Shown piece by piece: positions 17,783 to 27,005 of a stretch of DNA of 64,000 bases. The stretch comes from Minicystis rosea (GTDB taxonomy: Bacteria > Myxococcota_A > Polyangia > Polyangiales > Polyangiaceae): assembly GCA_001931535.1 (NCBI GenBank), contig CP016211.1, positions 12,694,377 to 12,758,376 of the forward strand, given 5' to 3'. The stretch's first letter is position 1; every line of letters begins with the position of its first letter. The position numbers were made by a program, and so were the translations under genes. The notes under the pieces are model-generated. The model was not told the origin of the DNA. It worked only from the letters and a program-made list of their open reading frames with translations, and searched no databases.

Positions 17783-20700
17783 CTAGCGGCCGTTGCGGCG
17801 GCGGCGGATGAAGAGGCCCGCGAGGGCGAGGAGGGAGGCGGCGGCGCCGGTGCCGGAGGGGTTGCCCTTGGTCTCGCAGCCGCAGCCGCCGAAGGCTTCG
17901 ACCTGCGGGCCGCCGTCGACGCCGGCGTCAGCGCTCGGCATGCCCGGGGAGACGACGATGTCGACCGTATCGGTGCCCGAGGCCTTCGCGTTCTTCACCG
18001 TGAGCTGGAACGTGAGCGTCGTCGGCGACTTCACGTCGGGCGCGGTGAACGTCGGCTTGGCCGTGGTCCCGCCGGTGATGGTCACCGGCTGGCCGCTGAG
18101 CTCCTTCCACTCGTAGCCGAGCGGCTGGCCGCCGGGGTCCGCGCTCTGCGAGCCGTCGAGCGTCACCTGCGTGCCGCCCAGGACCATCTGATCGGGGCCG
18201 GCGTTGGCGATGGGCCCGGCGCCGCACGTGGCCTTGTCGTCGATGAGCGAGGAGAAGGGCGTGTTGGTGATGCCGTCGACCTTGATGTTGTCGATCTCCC
18301 AGCCGTTGTCGCCCGACGCGTCGTCGGTCCCGATGCGGAAGCGGAAGCGGATGGTCTTGCCGGCGACCGAGGTGCCGAGATCGATGGTCTGCGTGTCCAT
18401 CGACGGCCACGAGGCGCTCTGGCCGATGTAGCCCGGGCGATCGATGAGCGCGTTCTGCGCTTGGCCCTGCGGATCGCCGATGGTGCCGGTGTAGCCCGGG
18501 TCGCCGTACTTGCTGATGTCCTCCCAGCCGTTGCCCGCGGAGATCTCGACGACCGCGCCGTCCCAGCCGATGTCGTCGCTCGTCTCGAACGAGTAGCGGT
18601 GATCGAAGCTCAGGACGAGCTTCTCGGTGGCGCTCGCGACGAGCTGCGGCGAGACGAGATACGTGTCCGACGGGCTCGGGTGATCGCTGCCCGCCCACAC
18701 GTGGTTGCCGGGCGAGGCCTCGATGCGCGTCCAGATGCTGGTGCCCTCGTCGCCCTGCGGCTTCCACGTGGTGTCTTCGGCCTCGACGGTGTCGAGCGTG
18801 GAGGCCATCGGCAGCACGTCGTAGTTGGCGAGCGGCGCCGTGGTGAGGGTGGCGTCGCCGGCGCAGCCGGTGGCGCCGTCGAGCGCGACCTTGAGATCGA
18901 CGTTCATCATCTTGAGCAGCGTGGGCGCGAGCGCGATGTCGACCGACGCCGTGGCCGTGCCGAACGGCGGGAGCGCGCCGAAGGTGATCTTGCTGCCCGA
19001 GGGGAAGGTGACGCCTTCCGCAGTGCTCACGACCGAGGCCGTCGCGCTGTCGACCGACGCGGTGCCGGTGTTCATCACCGTCACGGTGACCTTGCCCGTC
19101 TCTTCCGCGTCGAGGTGGCCGTCGTCGTCGCAGGACGTGACGCTGTCGTCGACCGCGAGCGACACGATGGCGAGGTTCGGCTGCACGGTGAAGCTCTCGA
19201 CCACGCCCGAGAAATCCTGCGAATCACGGGCCGGCGAGACGGCGCAGGTGCCCGCGCCGCGGCGCGCGAAGGCCTGCGCCAGGACCTGCAGATCGTCGAC
19301 GTCGGCGGCGGCCGCGGCGGCGAGGATGGCGTCGCGCTGCTCGGTGTACGTCGGATCGACGGGCGCGAGCTTGAGCCCGCCCTCGACGTAGTCGCCCATG
19401 CGCCGCCGCGCCTCGTCGAAGGTGTAGGGGGCGTTCGCGCCCTGCGACTTCTTGAGGAGCGCGACGTACGCCTCGAAGAGCATCGCCGTCCAGATCTCGC
19501 CGGCCGCGTGCGCCTCCGCGTTGTTCACCTGCGCGTTGTATTGCGCGACGGGCACGTTCGCCGGCAGATCCTGGCCGTCGGTGATGTGCTTGAAGGTGAG
19601 CGCGTTCTTGCTGAAGTCGACCGAGTACGGGTAGCGGCGGATGCCGAAGTAGTTGGGATCGTCGGGGAACGCGGCCGTCGCGTACTGCGCGAGCGGGTAG
19701 GCAGCGTCGAGGTTGTCACCCTCGCGCACGGCCTGGTGGAGCGCGAAGAAGTCGCCCCAGCCTTCGCTCTCGGCGCCGCACGCGGCCGAGCCGCAGGCCA
19801 CCTGGCGCAGGTGGATGTAGTGGCCCCACTCGTGCGCGATGACGCTGTTGTCGAGCGTGCCGTCGTGATCGACGCTGAGCGCGCGGTTCATCGTCACGGT
19901 CACGGCGCCGTTCGCGAGGGCGGCCTTGATGGCGTTTCCGTCCTCCAGCGTGATGCTCATGCTGGGGATGTTGATGGGGCCGTTGCCCTGGGCGTTGGGC
20001 ATGTACGGCGGCGCCTCGCCGGCGTTGTTGTTGATGAGGATCATGCCGATGGCGCCGGCCGCCTGCGCGCGCTGCGCCTTCGACTTGAAGGTGCAGGTGC
20101 CGCGATCGATGAGCGCGATCTTGCCCGCGAGGTTTCCGGTGATGGCCTGGCAGGCGTCGGTGACGGGCGCCATGCCGTCGTTCACCAGCACCACCTGGCC
20201 CGAGAGATCGAACGACTGCGGGCCGAACTCGGCCACGCCGTTGGGCAAGGTCTGGTTGAGCGGCTGCACGCCGAGCGTGGTGGCGCTGATGCCGTCCCAC
20301 ACGAACATCTGCATGCGCGGCGAGCCGCCGTCGCCGAAGACGCTCATGTTCGAGTTGTTGCGCTGCTGGGGCGCGCCGTCCTGCGCCTCGGCGAGGAGCA
20401 CGTCGCCGCCGATGCCGCCGCGGCCGTAGTTGTTCGTCTGCGCGTTGCCCGCGGACTCGACGAAGCCCGAGTCGTACCACCAGTCGTGCAGCCAGTTGGT
20501 GACGTAGAAGAGATCGACGATCGAGGCCATCTTCTGGTCGTTGCTCGACTGCGGGCCCGCGCTCGTGTCGTAGGTGCGATCGAAGGTGTTCGGCGAGGTC
20601 GTCGTGGCGCGGATGTCGTTCGCCGAGAAGCCGTCGGGCTTGTCGTCGTCGGTGTACGCGTCGACGTTGTTGCCCGTGGTCACGGTGGCGCCCGCGGAAA

Positions 20701-21721
20701 GCCACGGATCCTTGAACTTGTTGAAGCCGTCGATGGCGATCAGGCTCGGCGTGGCGAAGCCGGGCTTGCTGCCGTCGGGCACGCCGGTCGGGTGCGGGCA
20801 GAAGTCGGTGATGGGGCCATCCATCGGGCGGTGATCGCCGGTGGCGTCGGCGTACACGCGGTAGTTGAAGACCTCGCGGTGGGTGAGGTTCTCGCGGTAG
20901 AGCAGGCGCCCGTCGTCGGCGGCGATCACGTACGCGTAGGCGTTCGACTCGACGTCGCCGAGCCGCTGCGTGTGGAGCTCGAGGAAGTACGCGGGGACGA
21001 GCCGATCGGGAAGGGGGAAGTAGACGCGCTTGATGCGGGCCGGATCGACGAAGCGCAGATCCGAGCCCTTGAGCGCGGGCGAGGCGCCGAGATCGTAATA
21101 GTGGTAGTGGGCCTTCTTCTGCTTGGTGTCGAGGAACGTGCCCGCGTCCACGCCGAGGCCGTGCAGATCCTTGAACGCCGCCGCGAGGGCGCTCGTCTCG
21201 CCGACCAGGAAGCCGTGCGTCTTGGGCTGCGCGACCGCGTGCGCGTGGAGGTTGCCGCCGATGGCGACGAGCTCGAGCTTGCGATCGAGCAGCACCTTCA
21301 CGTCGTTGTGGAACACCTCGATCCCGCCCGGCGCCTGCCGGAGCACGACGATGATGCCGCCGCGACCGAGGTCGTGGATCTGCTGCACCTGCGCGGTGGC
21401 GAGCGCGTCGGCCGAGAGGCCGTAGCGCGAGGCGTGCTCGGCGAGGTGGAGGCGCGCGGCCGACTCCGGCGTGAGAGGCGCGAGCTGCCCTGCGCCGGAA
21501 GCGCCGGCCGAGGCGCCGCGCGCGGCCCACAAGAACGTGGGCACGCCGCGGCGATCGTCGACCGAAGCGACGAACGCAGCCGGCGCCTTGGTGTGTGAAG
21601 CGACGCTCTTCGCTGCCTTCGCCGCGTAGAACGCGTTGTAGTTGGGCAGGTCCTTGGCGCCGGCCAAGGTGCTGAAGAACAGCGGCGCGACGGCGAGCAA
21701 GCAACGAGCAGAGCGCTTCAT
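17783..21721 (-). CDS. Secreted M36 (fungalysin-type) zinc metalloprotease with PA, Ig/PKD-like and MYXO-CTERM regions
   Basis: 1312 residues. A signal peptide (to about LAGA) and an FTP-type propeptide (about 30-250) precede the catalytic domain. Zinc ligands are His630 and His634 in HEWGHYIH and probably Glu653 in ESEGWGDF, as in fungalysins. A protease-associated (PA) domain is inserted at about 495-565 (GKIALIDRGTCTFKSKAQRAQ). The C-terminal half has CARDB/immune-inhibitor-A-like beta domains and a PKD/Ig-like domain (ANAGPDQMVLGGTQVTLDGS). It ends in a MYXO-CTERM-like tail: GGCGCE, a hydrophobic stretch and RRRRNGR, expected to give surface sorting with later cleavage. The likely role is extracellular protein digestion in predation or nutrition. 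Confidence 0.93.
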   Translation of the reverse strand: MKRSARCLLAVAPLFFSTLAGAKDLPNYNAFYAAKAAKSVASHTKAPAAFVASVDDRRGVPTFLWAARGASAGASGAGQLAPLTPESAARLHLAEHASRYGLSADALATAQVQQIHDLGRGGIIVVLRQAPGGIEVFHNDVKVLLDRKLELVAIGGNLHAHAVAQPKTHGFLVGETSALAAAFKDLHGLGVDAGTFLDTKQKKAHYHYYDLGASPALKGSDLRFVDPARIKRVYFPLPDRLVPAYFLELHTQRLGDVESNAYAYVIAADDGRLLYRENLTHREVFNYRVYADATGDHRPMDGPITDFCPHPTGVPDGSKPGFATPSLIAIDGFNKFKDPWLSAGATVTTGNNVDAYTDDDKPDGFSANDIRATTTSPNTFDRTYDTSAGPQSSNDQKMASIVDLFYVTNWLHDWWYDSGFVESAGNAQTNNYGRGGIGGDVLLAEAQDGAPQQRNNSNMSVFGDGGSPRMQMFVWDGISATTLGVQPLNQTLPNGVAEFGPQSFDLSGQVVLVNDGMAPVTDACQAITGNLAGKIALIDRGTCTFKSKAQRAQAAGAIGMILINNNAGEAPPYMPNAQGNGPINIPSMSITLEDGNAIKAALANGAVTVTMNRALSVDHDGTLDNSVIAHEWGHYIHLRQVACGSAACGAESEGWGDFFALHQAVREGDNLDAAYPLAQYATAAFPDDPNYFGIRRYPYSVDFSKNALTFKHITDGQDLPANVPVAQYNAQVNNAEAHAAGEIWTAMLFEAYVALLKKSQGANAPYTFDEARRRMGDYVEGGLKLAPVDPTYTEQRDAILAAAAAADVDDLQVLAQAFARRGAGTCAVSPARDSQDFSGVVESFTVQPNLAIVSLAVDDSVTSCDDDGHLDAEETGKVTVTVMNTGTASVDSATASVVSTAEGVTFPSGSKITFGALPPFGTATASVDIALAPTLLKMMNVDLKVALDGATGCAGDATLTTAPLANYDVLPMASTLDTVEAEDTTWKPQGDEGTSIWTRIEASPGNHVWAGSDHPSPSDTYLVSPQLVASATEKLVLSFDHRYSFETSDDIGWDGAVVEISAGNGWEDISKYGDPGYTGTIGDPQGQAQNALIDRPGYIGQSASWPSMDTQTIDLGTSVAGKTIRFRFRIGTDDASGDNGWEIDNIKVDGITNTPFSSLIDDKATCGAGPIANAGPDQMVLGGTQVTLDGSQSADPGGQPLGYEWKELSGQPVTITGGTTAKPTFTAPDVKSPTTLTFQLTVKNAKASGTDTVDIVVSPGMPSADAGVDGGPQVEAFGGCGCETKGNPSGTGAAASLLALAGLFIRRRRNGR

Positions 21722-21819
21722 CGCACGATCGTTTACTCGCTTCGAATCCGCAGCGATAGCGGTTCGATGACGCGCAGCGAGCCTGAATTCTAGGCTGGTG
21801 GAAGATTTTGAAAGACGCG

Positions 21820-22650
21820 CTACGAGGCGACGAGAACGGTCCCGATCGTCCCTGGTGAAGCAGCCTCGCGCACCAGATCACCCGGTGCGAGGCGCCCCAC
21901 GATGTGGATGCGACGCACGCCTTCGGTGAGGGCGGCGAAGCTCTCTTCGAGCTTCGGGATCATGCCCTTCGTGACCGCGCCCTCCGCGATGAGGCGGTGC
22001 CCTTCGGCGATGGTGAGGCGCGCGATGCGCGAGGTCGGATCGGCGACGTCGCGGAGCACGCCCGGCACGTCGGAGATGAGCATCAAGCCGGAGGCCACGA
22101 GCTCGATGGCGACGCGGTTCGCCACCGTGTCGGCGTTGATGTTGTACATCGTGCCGTCGCGGCCGGCGCCGAGGCACGCGAGCACGGGGATGTAGCCCGC
22201 GCCGGTGAGCAGGCCGAGCAGGTCTTTGTTCACGGCGGTGACGTCGCCGACGAGGCCGAGATCCACCGGATCGGGGCCCGCGCTGGCGTACACCGTCGGC
22301 GGCCGGCGCTCGGCTTCGATCACGCGCGCGCTCGCGCCGTGCAGGCCCACCGCCTTCGCGCCGGCGGCGCCGAGCGCGGCGCACAGGTCGACGTTGAGCT
22401 TGCCGGCCACGACCATCTTCATGACGTCGAGCGTCTGCTCGTCGGTCACGCGCCGGCCCGCGACCTGTCGCGTGGCGATGCCGAGGCGCTCCGAGAGCTT
22501 GGTCGCCTGCGGCCCGCCGCCGTGCACGATCACCACGCGCCCGCCGCTCCGCGCGATCTCCGCGAGATCGCGCGCCACCACGCCGAGCGCCGCGCTGCCG
22601 ATGACCTCGCCGCCGAGCTTGACGACGATGGGCCCATCTCCTTCGAGCAT
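21820..22650 (-). CDS. argB: Acetylglutamate kinase
   Basis: 276 residues from the ATG at 22650; an upstream extension to 22770 overlaps argC and is not coding. It phosphorylates N-acetyl-L-glutamate with ATP, the second step of arginine biosynthesis. It shows the amino-acid kinase motifs IVVKLGGE (residues ~8-15), IVHGGGPQ, GLHGASARV and YNINADTVANRVAIEL, plus KGMIPKLEE near the C-terminus. The stop of argC and the ATG overlap by one base (TGATG), so the two genes are translationally coupled. The length is slightly below the common 290-300 residues. LysZ of the LysW pathway is related, but no LysW carrier is seen. Confidence 0.95.
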   Translation of the reverse strand: MLEGDGPIVVKLGGEVIGSAALGVVARDLAEIARSGGRVVIVHGGGPQATKLSERLGIATRQVAGRRVTDEQTLDVMKMVVAGKLNVDLCAALGAAGAKAVGLHGASARVIEAERRPPTVYASAGPDPVDLGLVGDVTAVNKDLLGLLTGAGYIPVLACLGAGRDGTMYNINADTVANRVAIELVASGLMLISDVPGVLRDVADPTSRIARLTIAEGHRLIAEGAVTKGMIPKLEESFAALTEGVRRIHIVGRLAPGDLVREAASPGTIGTVLVAS

Positions 22651-23699
22651 CACGGGTAACCTCCCGCGTCGGCGAGCGTCGTGCCTTCGTCGAGGCCGAG
22701 CGTGATGTTCATCGATTGCACCGCTTGTCCGGCGCCGCCCTTGATGAGGTTGTCGATGGCCGCGAAGCACGCGAGCGTCCGCTCGTTGCCTTCGACGGGG
22801 CCGAGCTCGAAGCCGACCTCGGCGTAGTTCGAGCCGCTCACCGCGACCACCTCGGGCAGCCGCTTGGAAGGGACGCGCACGAAGCGCGCGCCTTCGAAGG
22901 CCTTGTGGAAGGCCTCGGTCACGCGCTCCTTCGTGAGGTTCGCGTCGACCTTCACGAAGCTCGTGGCGAAGATGCCACGCGTGAGCGGCGCGCTCACCGG
23001 GACGAAGTGCAGGGCGAGCGCCGTCGCGCCGGCCTGCGAGAGCGTCTGGTGGATCTCGGGCAGATGCTGGTGGCTGAGCGGTTTGTACGTGCGCAGGTTC
23101 ATGGCCCGCACGGGGTGATGCGTGCCCGCGGAGGGCGCGACGCCGCTGCCGCTCGAGCCGGTGATGCCCACGACCTCGACGCCGCCTTCGAGCAGGCCGA
23201 CCTGGGCGAGCGGCAGGAGGCCGAGCGTGATCGCGGTGGCGAAGCAGCCCGGCGAAGCGATCAGCTCGGCGCTGCGGATGGCCTCCTTGTTCACCTCGGG
23301 GAGGCCGTACACGGCCCGCTCGAGCAGCTCCGGCGCGGGGTGGACGGCGCCGTAATACTTCTCGTATTGCGCCGCGCTCTTGAGCCGAAAATCACCGGAG
23401 AGATCGATGATCTTGGCGCCCTTGCCGAGGATCTTCGGCACCGTGCTCCCGGAGACTTTGTGCGGGAGGCCGAGGAAGACCACGTCCACGCCGGCGGCCG
23501 TCTCCTCGGGGGTGAGCTTCTCGAACCGGAGATCGGTGAGGCCTTCGAGGTTCGGATGCGCCGCGGAGAGGGGCTCGCCGACGTAGTCGATCGACGCGAC
23601 GCGGACGAGCTCGACGTCGGGATGAATGAGGAGCCGGCGGATGATCTCGGCGGCGCCGTAACCGCTGCCGCCGATGATGGAGGCTTTGAAGCGCTTCAT
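22650..23699 (-). CDS. argC: N-acetyl-gamma-glutamyl-phosphate reductase
   Basis: 349 residues starting MKRFKASIIGGSGYGAAE. It reduces N-acetylglutamyl-phosphate with NADPH, the step after ArgB. It has the Rossmann motif IIGGSGYG, VVFLGLPHKVS and the catalytic cysteine in SPGCFATAI. GSSGSGVAPSAGTHHPVRAMNLRTY is the family substrate-binding region. Frames extending upstream to 24884 are antisense to the M20 peptidase and are rejected. It forms an operon with argB; the gene order argC-argB is common. Confidence 0.95.
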   Translation of the reverse strand: MKRFKASIIGGSGYGAAEIIRRLLIHPDVELVRVASIDYVGEPLSAAHPNLEGLTDLRFEKLTPEETAAGVDVVFLGLPHKVSGSTVPKILGKGAKIIDLSGDFRLKSAAQYEKYYGAVHPAPELLERAVYGLPEVNKEAIRSAELIASPGCFATAITLGLLPLAQVGLLEGGVEVVGITGSSGSGVAPSAGTHHPVRAMNLRTYKPLSHQHLPEIHQTLSQAGATALALHFVPVSAPLTRGIFATSFVKVDANLTKERVTEAFHKAFEGARFVRVPSKRLPEVVAVSGSNYAEVGFELGPVEGNERTLACFAAIDNLIKGGAGQAVQSMNITLGLDEGTTLADAGGYP

Positions 23700-23807
23700 G
23701 GGGGCGCTCTCTAGCATTGCGGAGGGTGCGGAGCGACGGGGCCTTCCGGGCCATCGGGGCTCACCCGACATCGCCGAGCGGCCACCGGCTGTGCCATCCT
23801 CCCTGCC

Positions 23808-24968
23808 ATGATCGACGCCATCCGCGCCGCCCTCGCCGATCGCCGCGACCCCATGCTGGCCGCGATCGCCCGCCTCGTCGACGTCAACTCCCACACCGAG
23901 AACATCGCCGGCGGCACCCGCGTCGCGGAGATGCTCGCCGCCGATCTCGAAGCCATCCCCGGCATCTCCGTCCGCACCCTGCCTTCCGATCGCTTCGCCC
24001 CGCACCTCGTGGCCACGACGCGCGCCGCTCGAGCGTCGGCGGAAGGATCGATCGCCATCATCGGTCACCTCGATACGGTCTTTCCGCCGGGCACGTTCGA
24101 GGGCTTTCGTCGCGACGGCGAGCTCGCGCGCGGGCCCGGCGTGCTCGACATGAAGGGGGGCCTCGTCGCTGCCATCGAAGCGCTGCGCGCGCTCTCCGTG
24201 GCCGGCTTGCTCGATCGCGCCAAGGTCCGCTTCGTCATCGTCTCGGACGAGGAGGTCGGCTCGCCCGAGAGCCAGCCGATCCTCCGTCGCGAGCTCGCGG
24301 GCGCGGCCTCTGCGCTCGTGCTCGAGGCCGGCCGCGCGGCCGACAAGATCATCACGGCGCGCAAGGGCACCGGCAGCGCCAAGGTCGTCGCGATCGGCAA
24401 GGCGGCGCACGCGGGGAACGCGCACGACAAGGGCGCGAACGCCATCTGGGCCCTGGCGCGCTTCGTCGATCGGGCGCAGATGCTCACCGACTACGATCGC
24501 GGCGTGACCGTGAACGTCGGCAAGATCGGCGGCGGCCAGAGCAAGAACACCGTCCCCGATCAAGCCGAGTGCGTGCTCGACTTCCGCTTCGTCAACCTCG
24601 CCGACGGCGAGGCCACGATCGCGGCGCTCCGCGCGGCCGCCCTCGACGCGGCCGCGAGCGTGCCCGGGACGACCGTCACCGTCGACGGCGGGCCCGCGCG
24701 CATGCCCCTCGAGCGCACCGACGCGAACGTCGCCCTCTATCGCGAGTACGCGGCCCACGCGCGCGAGGCCGGCCTCGGCGATGGTGAAGCGCTGCTGCTC
24801 GGCGGCGGCTCCGACGCGAGCACCACCTCGGCGATGGGCATTCCCTCCATCGACGGCCTGGGCCCGCGCGGCACGGGCTTCCACACGAAGGACGAGCTCA
24901 TCGAGATCGCTTCGCTCGTGCCGAAGGCCGAGGCCATGGCGGCCTTCATCGCCGCGCGCCTCGCTTGA
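23808..24968 (+). CDS. M20 family metallopeptidase (carboxypeptidase G2 / ArgE-DapE-like)
   Basis: 386 residues. It is a di-zinc hydrolase: metal-binding His and Asp in IIGHLDTVFPPG, bridging Asp in GVLDMKGGL, catalytic/metal Glu pair in VSDEEVGS, and a C-terminal His in GTGFHTKDE. The dimerisation domain insert contains AHAGNAHDKGANAI. The HLDTVFPPG pattern is closer to glutamate carboxypeptidase (CPG2) than to classic DapE. It is divergent from argC (108 bp between starts), so it may deacetylate acetylornithine or a related metabolite. This is inferred from context only. Confidence 0.88.
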   Translation: MIDAIRAALADRRDPMLAAIARLVDVNSHTENIAGGTRVAEMLAADLEAIPGISVRTLPSDRFAPHLVATTRAARASAEGSIAIIGHLDTVFPPGTFEGFRRDGELARGPGVLDMKGGLVAAIEALRALSVAGLLDRAKVRFVIVSDEEVGSPESQPILRRELAGAASALVLEAGRAADKIITARKGTGSAKVVAIGKAAHAGNAHDKGANAIWALARFVDRAQMLTDYDRGVTVNVGKIGGGQSKNTVPDQAECVLDFRFVNLADGEATIAALRAAALDAAASVPGTTVTVDGGPARMPLERTDANVALYREYAAHAREAGLGDGEALLLGGGSDASTTSAMGIPSIDGLGPRGTGFHTKDELIEIASLVPKAEAMAAFIAARLA

Positions 24969-24974
24969 CGCCGA

Positions 24975-25130
24975 TCAAGTGAGCCCGTCTTCGTAAAACG
25001 CCGCGAGCCCGCGCGCGTTCAGCGGCGACAGCTCGGCGAGGGCCTCTTCGGCGACGGCCTCGAAGTCGAAGCACGCGGTGATCGTTTTCTCCGCCATGGT
25101 CCCCTCGAAGTCGGGTTTCGCCCACGCCAT
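24975..25130 (-). CDS. Possible small acidic protein
   Basis: 51 residues from an ATG at 25130 (MAWAKPDFEGTMAEKT). An AAAGG sequence lies about 8 nt upstream. The composition is protein-like and acidic (CFDFEAVAEEALAEL, NARGLAAFYEDGLT). It fills the gap between the M20 gene and the cyclophilin gene on the opposite strand and has no recognised family. A longer start at 25178 exists. The call is tentative because of its length. Confidence 0.35.
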   Translation of the reverse strand: MAWAKPDFEGTMAEKTITACFDFEAVAEEALAELSPLNARGLAAFYEDGLT

Positions 25131-25219
25131 CACGAGGCCTTTCGAGGGTGCGCCGGCCAGCCAAACCGGCGCGCGCACCGTGCTCGCGCCCGCGGCCGCT
25201 TCGGGCTAGCGTAGCGGCC

Positions 25220-25738
25220 ATGGCGAACCCCACAGCGCTCCTCGAGACGAGCCTCGGCAACATCAAGGTCGAGCTCTTCACCGACAAGATGCCGATCACC
25301 GCGGGCAACTTCATCAAGCTCGCCAAGAGCGGCTTTTACGATGGCCTCCACTTCCATCGCGTCATCGATGGGTTCATGGCTCAGTTCGGCTGTCCGTACA
25401 GCCGCGATCCCAAGAGCCCCAACGCGGGCACGGGCGACGGTCCGGACGGCACCATCAAGGACGAGCACCCCGCGAACGCCAGGCTCTCCAACGAGCCCGG
25501 CACGCTCTCGATGGCGAACACCGGTCAGCCCAACAGCGGCAGCTGCCAGTTCTTCATCAACACCGTGCACAACACCTACCTCGACTGGTTCACGCCCGGC
25601 GCCAGCAAGCACCCGGTGTTCGGCAAGGTCATCGAGGGGATGGATGTGGTGCGCAAGATCGAGAAGACCCGCGTCGACGGCGACGATCGTCCCATCACGC
25701 CGGTCCGCATGAACCGCGTCACCGTCGACGGCGCCTGA
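25220..25738 (+). CDS. Cyclophilin-type peptidyl-prolyl cis-trans isomerase
   Basis: 172 residues from the ATG at 25220, which removes a 24-residue basic extension. The cyclophilin core is clear: TSLGNIKVELFTDKMPITAGNF, the active-site stretch FHRVIDGFMAQFGC, GTLSMANTG, GSCQFFINT and HPVFGKVIEGMDVV. It catalyses prolyl isomerisation during folding. No signal peptide is seen, so it is cytoplasmic (PpiB-like). The catalytic Arg (FHRVI) and Phe/Gln (FMAQF, CQFF) positions are intact. Confidence 0.93.
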   Translation: MANPTALLETSLGNIKVELFTDKMPITAGNFIKLAKSGFYDGLHFHRVIDGFMAQFGCPYSRDPKSPNAGTGDGPDGTIKDEHPANARLSNEPGTLSMANTGQPNSGSCQFFINTVHNTYLDWFTPGASKHPVFGKVIEGMDVVRKIEKTRVDGDDRPITPVRMNRVTVDGA

Positions 25739-25970
25739 GCGACCGATCACGATCCGCCGAGCACCGACGCGCGCTGCTGCACAAGAGGGCCGCGGGGACG
25801 ACGCAATCGCGAAGGGACGGTGAGGAACGGCGGTTTCGTTGTTCCTTTCGCCCTTTCCCCGCGCCCTCGTGGCCCTCTTCTCGTTCATGGCGCGCGCTCT
25901 TTGCGAAGGGCGCGCCGGCTCGTGCGGGCATGGCATCGCGGCCGGCCGCCGGCCGTACTATGAGCGGCGC

Positions 25971-27005
25971 GTGCGTCGCCAAGCCGAGCGGGGGTCGATC
26001 CTCCTCGCGATGCTTCTCTTCACGGCGCCGCTGCGCGCGGAGCCGCCGCGGACCGCGCGCCTCGCGTTCACCCGCGGGGCCGGCGCGGAGCGTTGTCCCG
26101 ACGAGGCCGCGCTGCGCAAGTCCGTCACGGCGCGCCTCGGCTACGATCCGTTTCGCGAGGATGCCTCGCGATCGATCACGGCGGGCGTGACCCGCGCGGG
26201 CAGCGCGCTCCACGGCGACGTGACGCTGAACGACGGAGCGGGCCACGTCTCGGGCACGCGCCGGCTCACCGTGACGAACGACGACTGCGAGGAGCTCGTC
26301 GCCTCGATGGCGCTGGCGATCAGCATCGCGATCGATCCCGAGGTGCTGTTCCGGCCCTCGCCGCCGGAAGCGCCGATCGCGCCGCCGCCGCGCGCACCCG
26401 AACCAGCGCCGTCGGCGAGCGCGCCTCTGCCTTCGCCGCCGCGTGCGCCGTCGCCGCCGTCCGCGAGCATCCCCGAGCCGCTGCCTGCGGCGTTGCCTCC
26501 GCCGCGACCTTCGCGTGTCCGCTTTCGCGCCGGTGTCGGCGGCGTGATCGCAATAGGCGCGGCGCCCGCGGTGAACGGAGGGATCTCCACGCAGGTCGGC
26601 TTTCGTCATCGCGCGTTCTCCGCGGCGCTCGAGGGGCGCTTCGACGTGCCGGCGACGACGGCGGCGCCCACCGGCGGGACGGTGCGGGCAGGGCTCACGA
26701 CGGCGAGCTTGGTGCCGTGCTTCCATGCGAGCGTCTTCGCGGCCTGCGGGCTCGCTACGGTGGGCGCGCTTCGCGGCGTAGGCACCGGCGTCCCGGGGGC
26801 GAAGGCGGACGTCACGCCGTTCGCGACGCTCGGCGCCCGGGCAGGGGTCGAGATCCCGATCGCCGGCATCTTCGCGGCCGATCTGCACGGCGACCTCGCC
26901 GTGACGCTCACCCGCACGGCGCTCCAGCTCGACGGGCGCGACGTCTGGATCACCCCCCGCGTGGCCGGGGCCTTCGGCGCGGGCGTGCTCGTGCACTTTC
27001 CGTGA
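25971..27005 (+). CDS. Secreted Pro-rich protein encoded upstream of an ECF sigma factor
   Basis: 344 residues if the GTG at 25971 is the start; an ATG at 26010 is an alternative. The first ~25 residues form a signal peptide (ILLAMLLFTAPLRAEPP). An N-terminal domain of about 110 residues has a Cys pair (ERCPDE and NDDCEEL). A Pro/Ala/Ser linker (~140-205) leads to a C-terminal Gly-rich beta-barrel-like region (FRAGVGGVIAIGAAPAVNGG .. GAFGAGVLVHF), as in outer-membrane proteins. The stop overlaps the next GTG (GTGA). Such proteins are frequent in myxobacteria beside ECF sigma genes, but the function is unknown. Confidence 0.7.
   Translation: MRRQAERGSILLAMLLFTAPLRAEPPRTARLAFTRGAGAERCPDEAALRKSVTARLGYDPFREDASRSITAGVTRAGSALHGDVTLNDGAGHVSGTRRLTVTNDDCEELVASMALAISIAIDPEVLFRPSPPEAPIAPPPRAPEPAPSASAPLPSPPRAPSPPSASIPEPLPAALPPPRPSRVRFRAGVGGVIAIGAAPAVNGGISTQVGFRHRAFSAALEGRFDVPATTAAPTGGTVRAGLTTASLVPCFHASVFAACGLATVGALRGVGTGVPGAKADVTPFATLGARAGVEIPIAGIFAADLHGDLAVTLTRTALQLDGRDVWITPRVAGAFGAGVLVHFP

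Noticed and set aside
18461..21598. 1045-residue open frame on the plus strand
   Set aside because: It is antisense to the M36 protease, Arg/Val/Asp-rich with no recognisable domain, a typical high-GC shadow.
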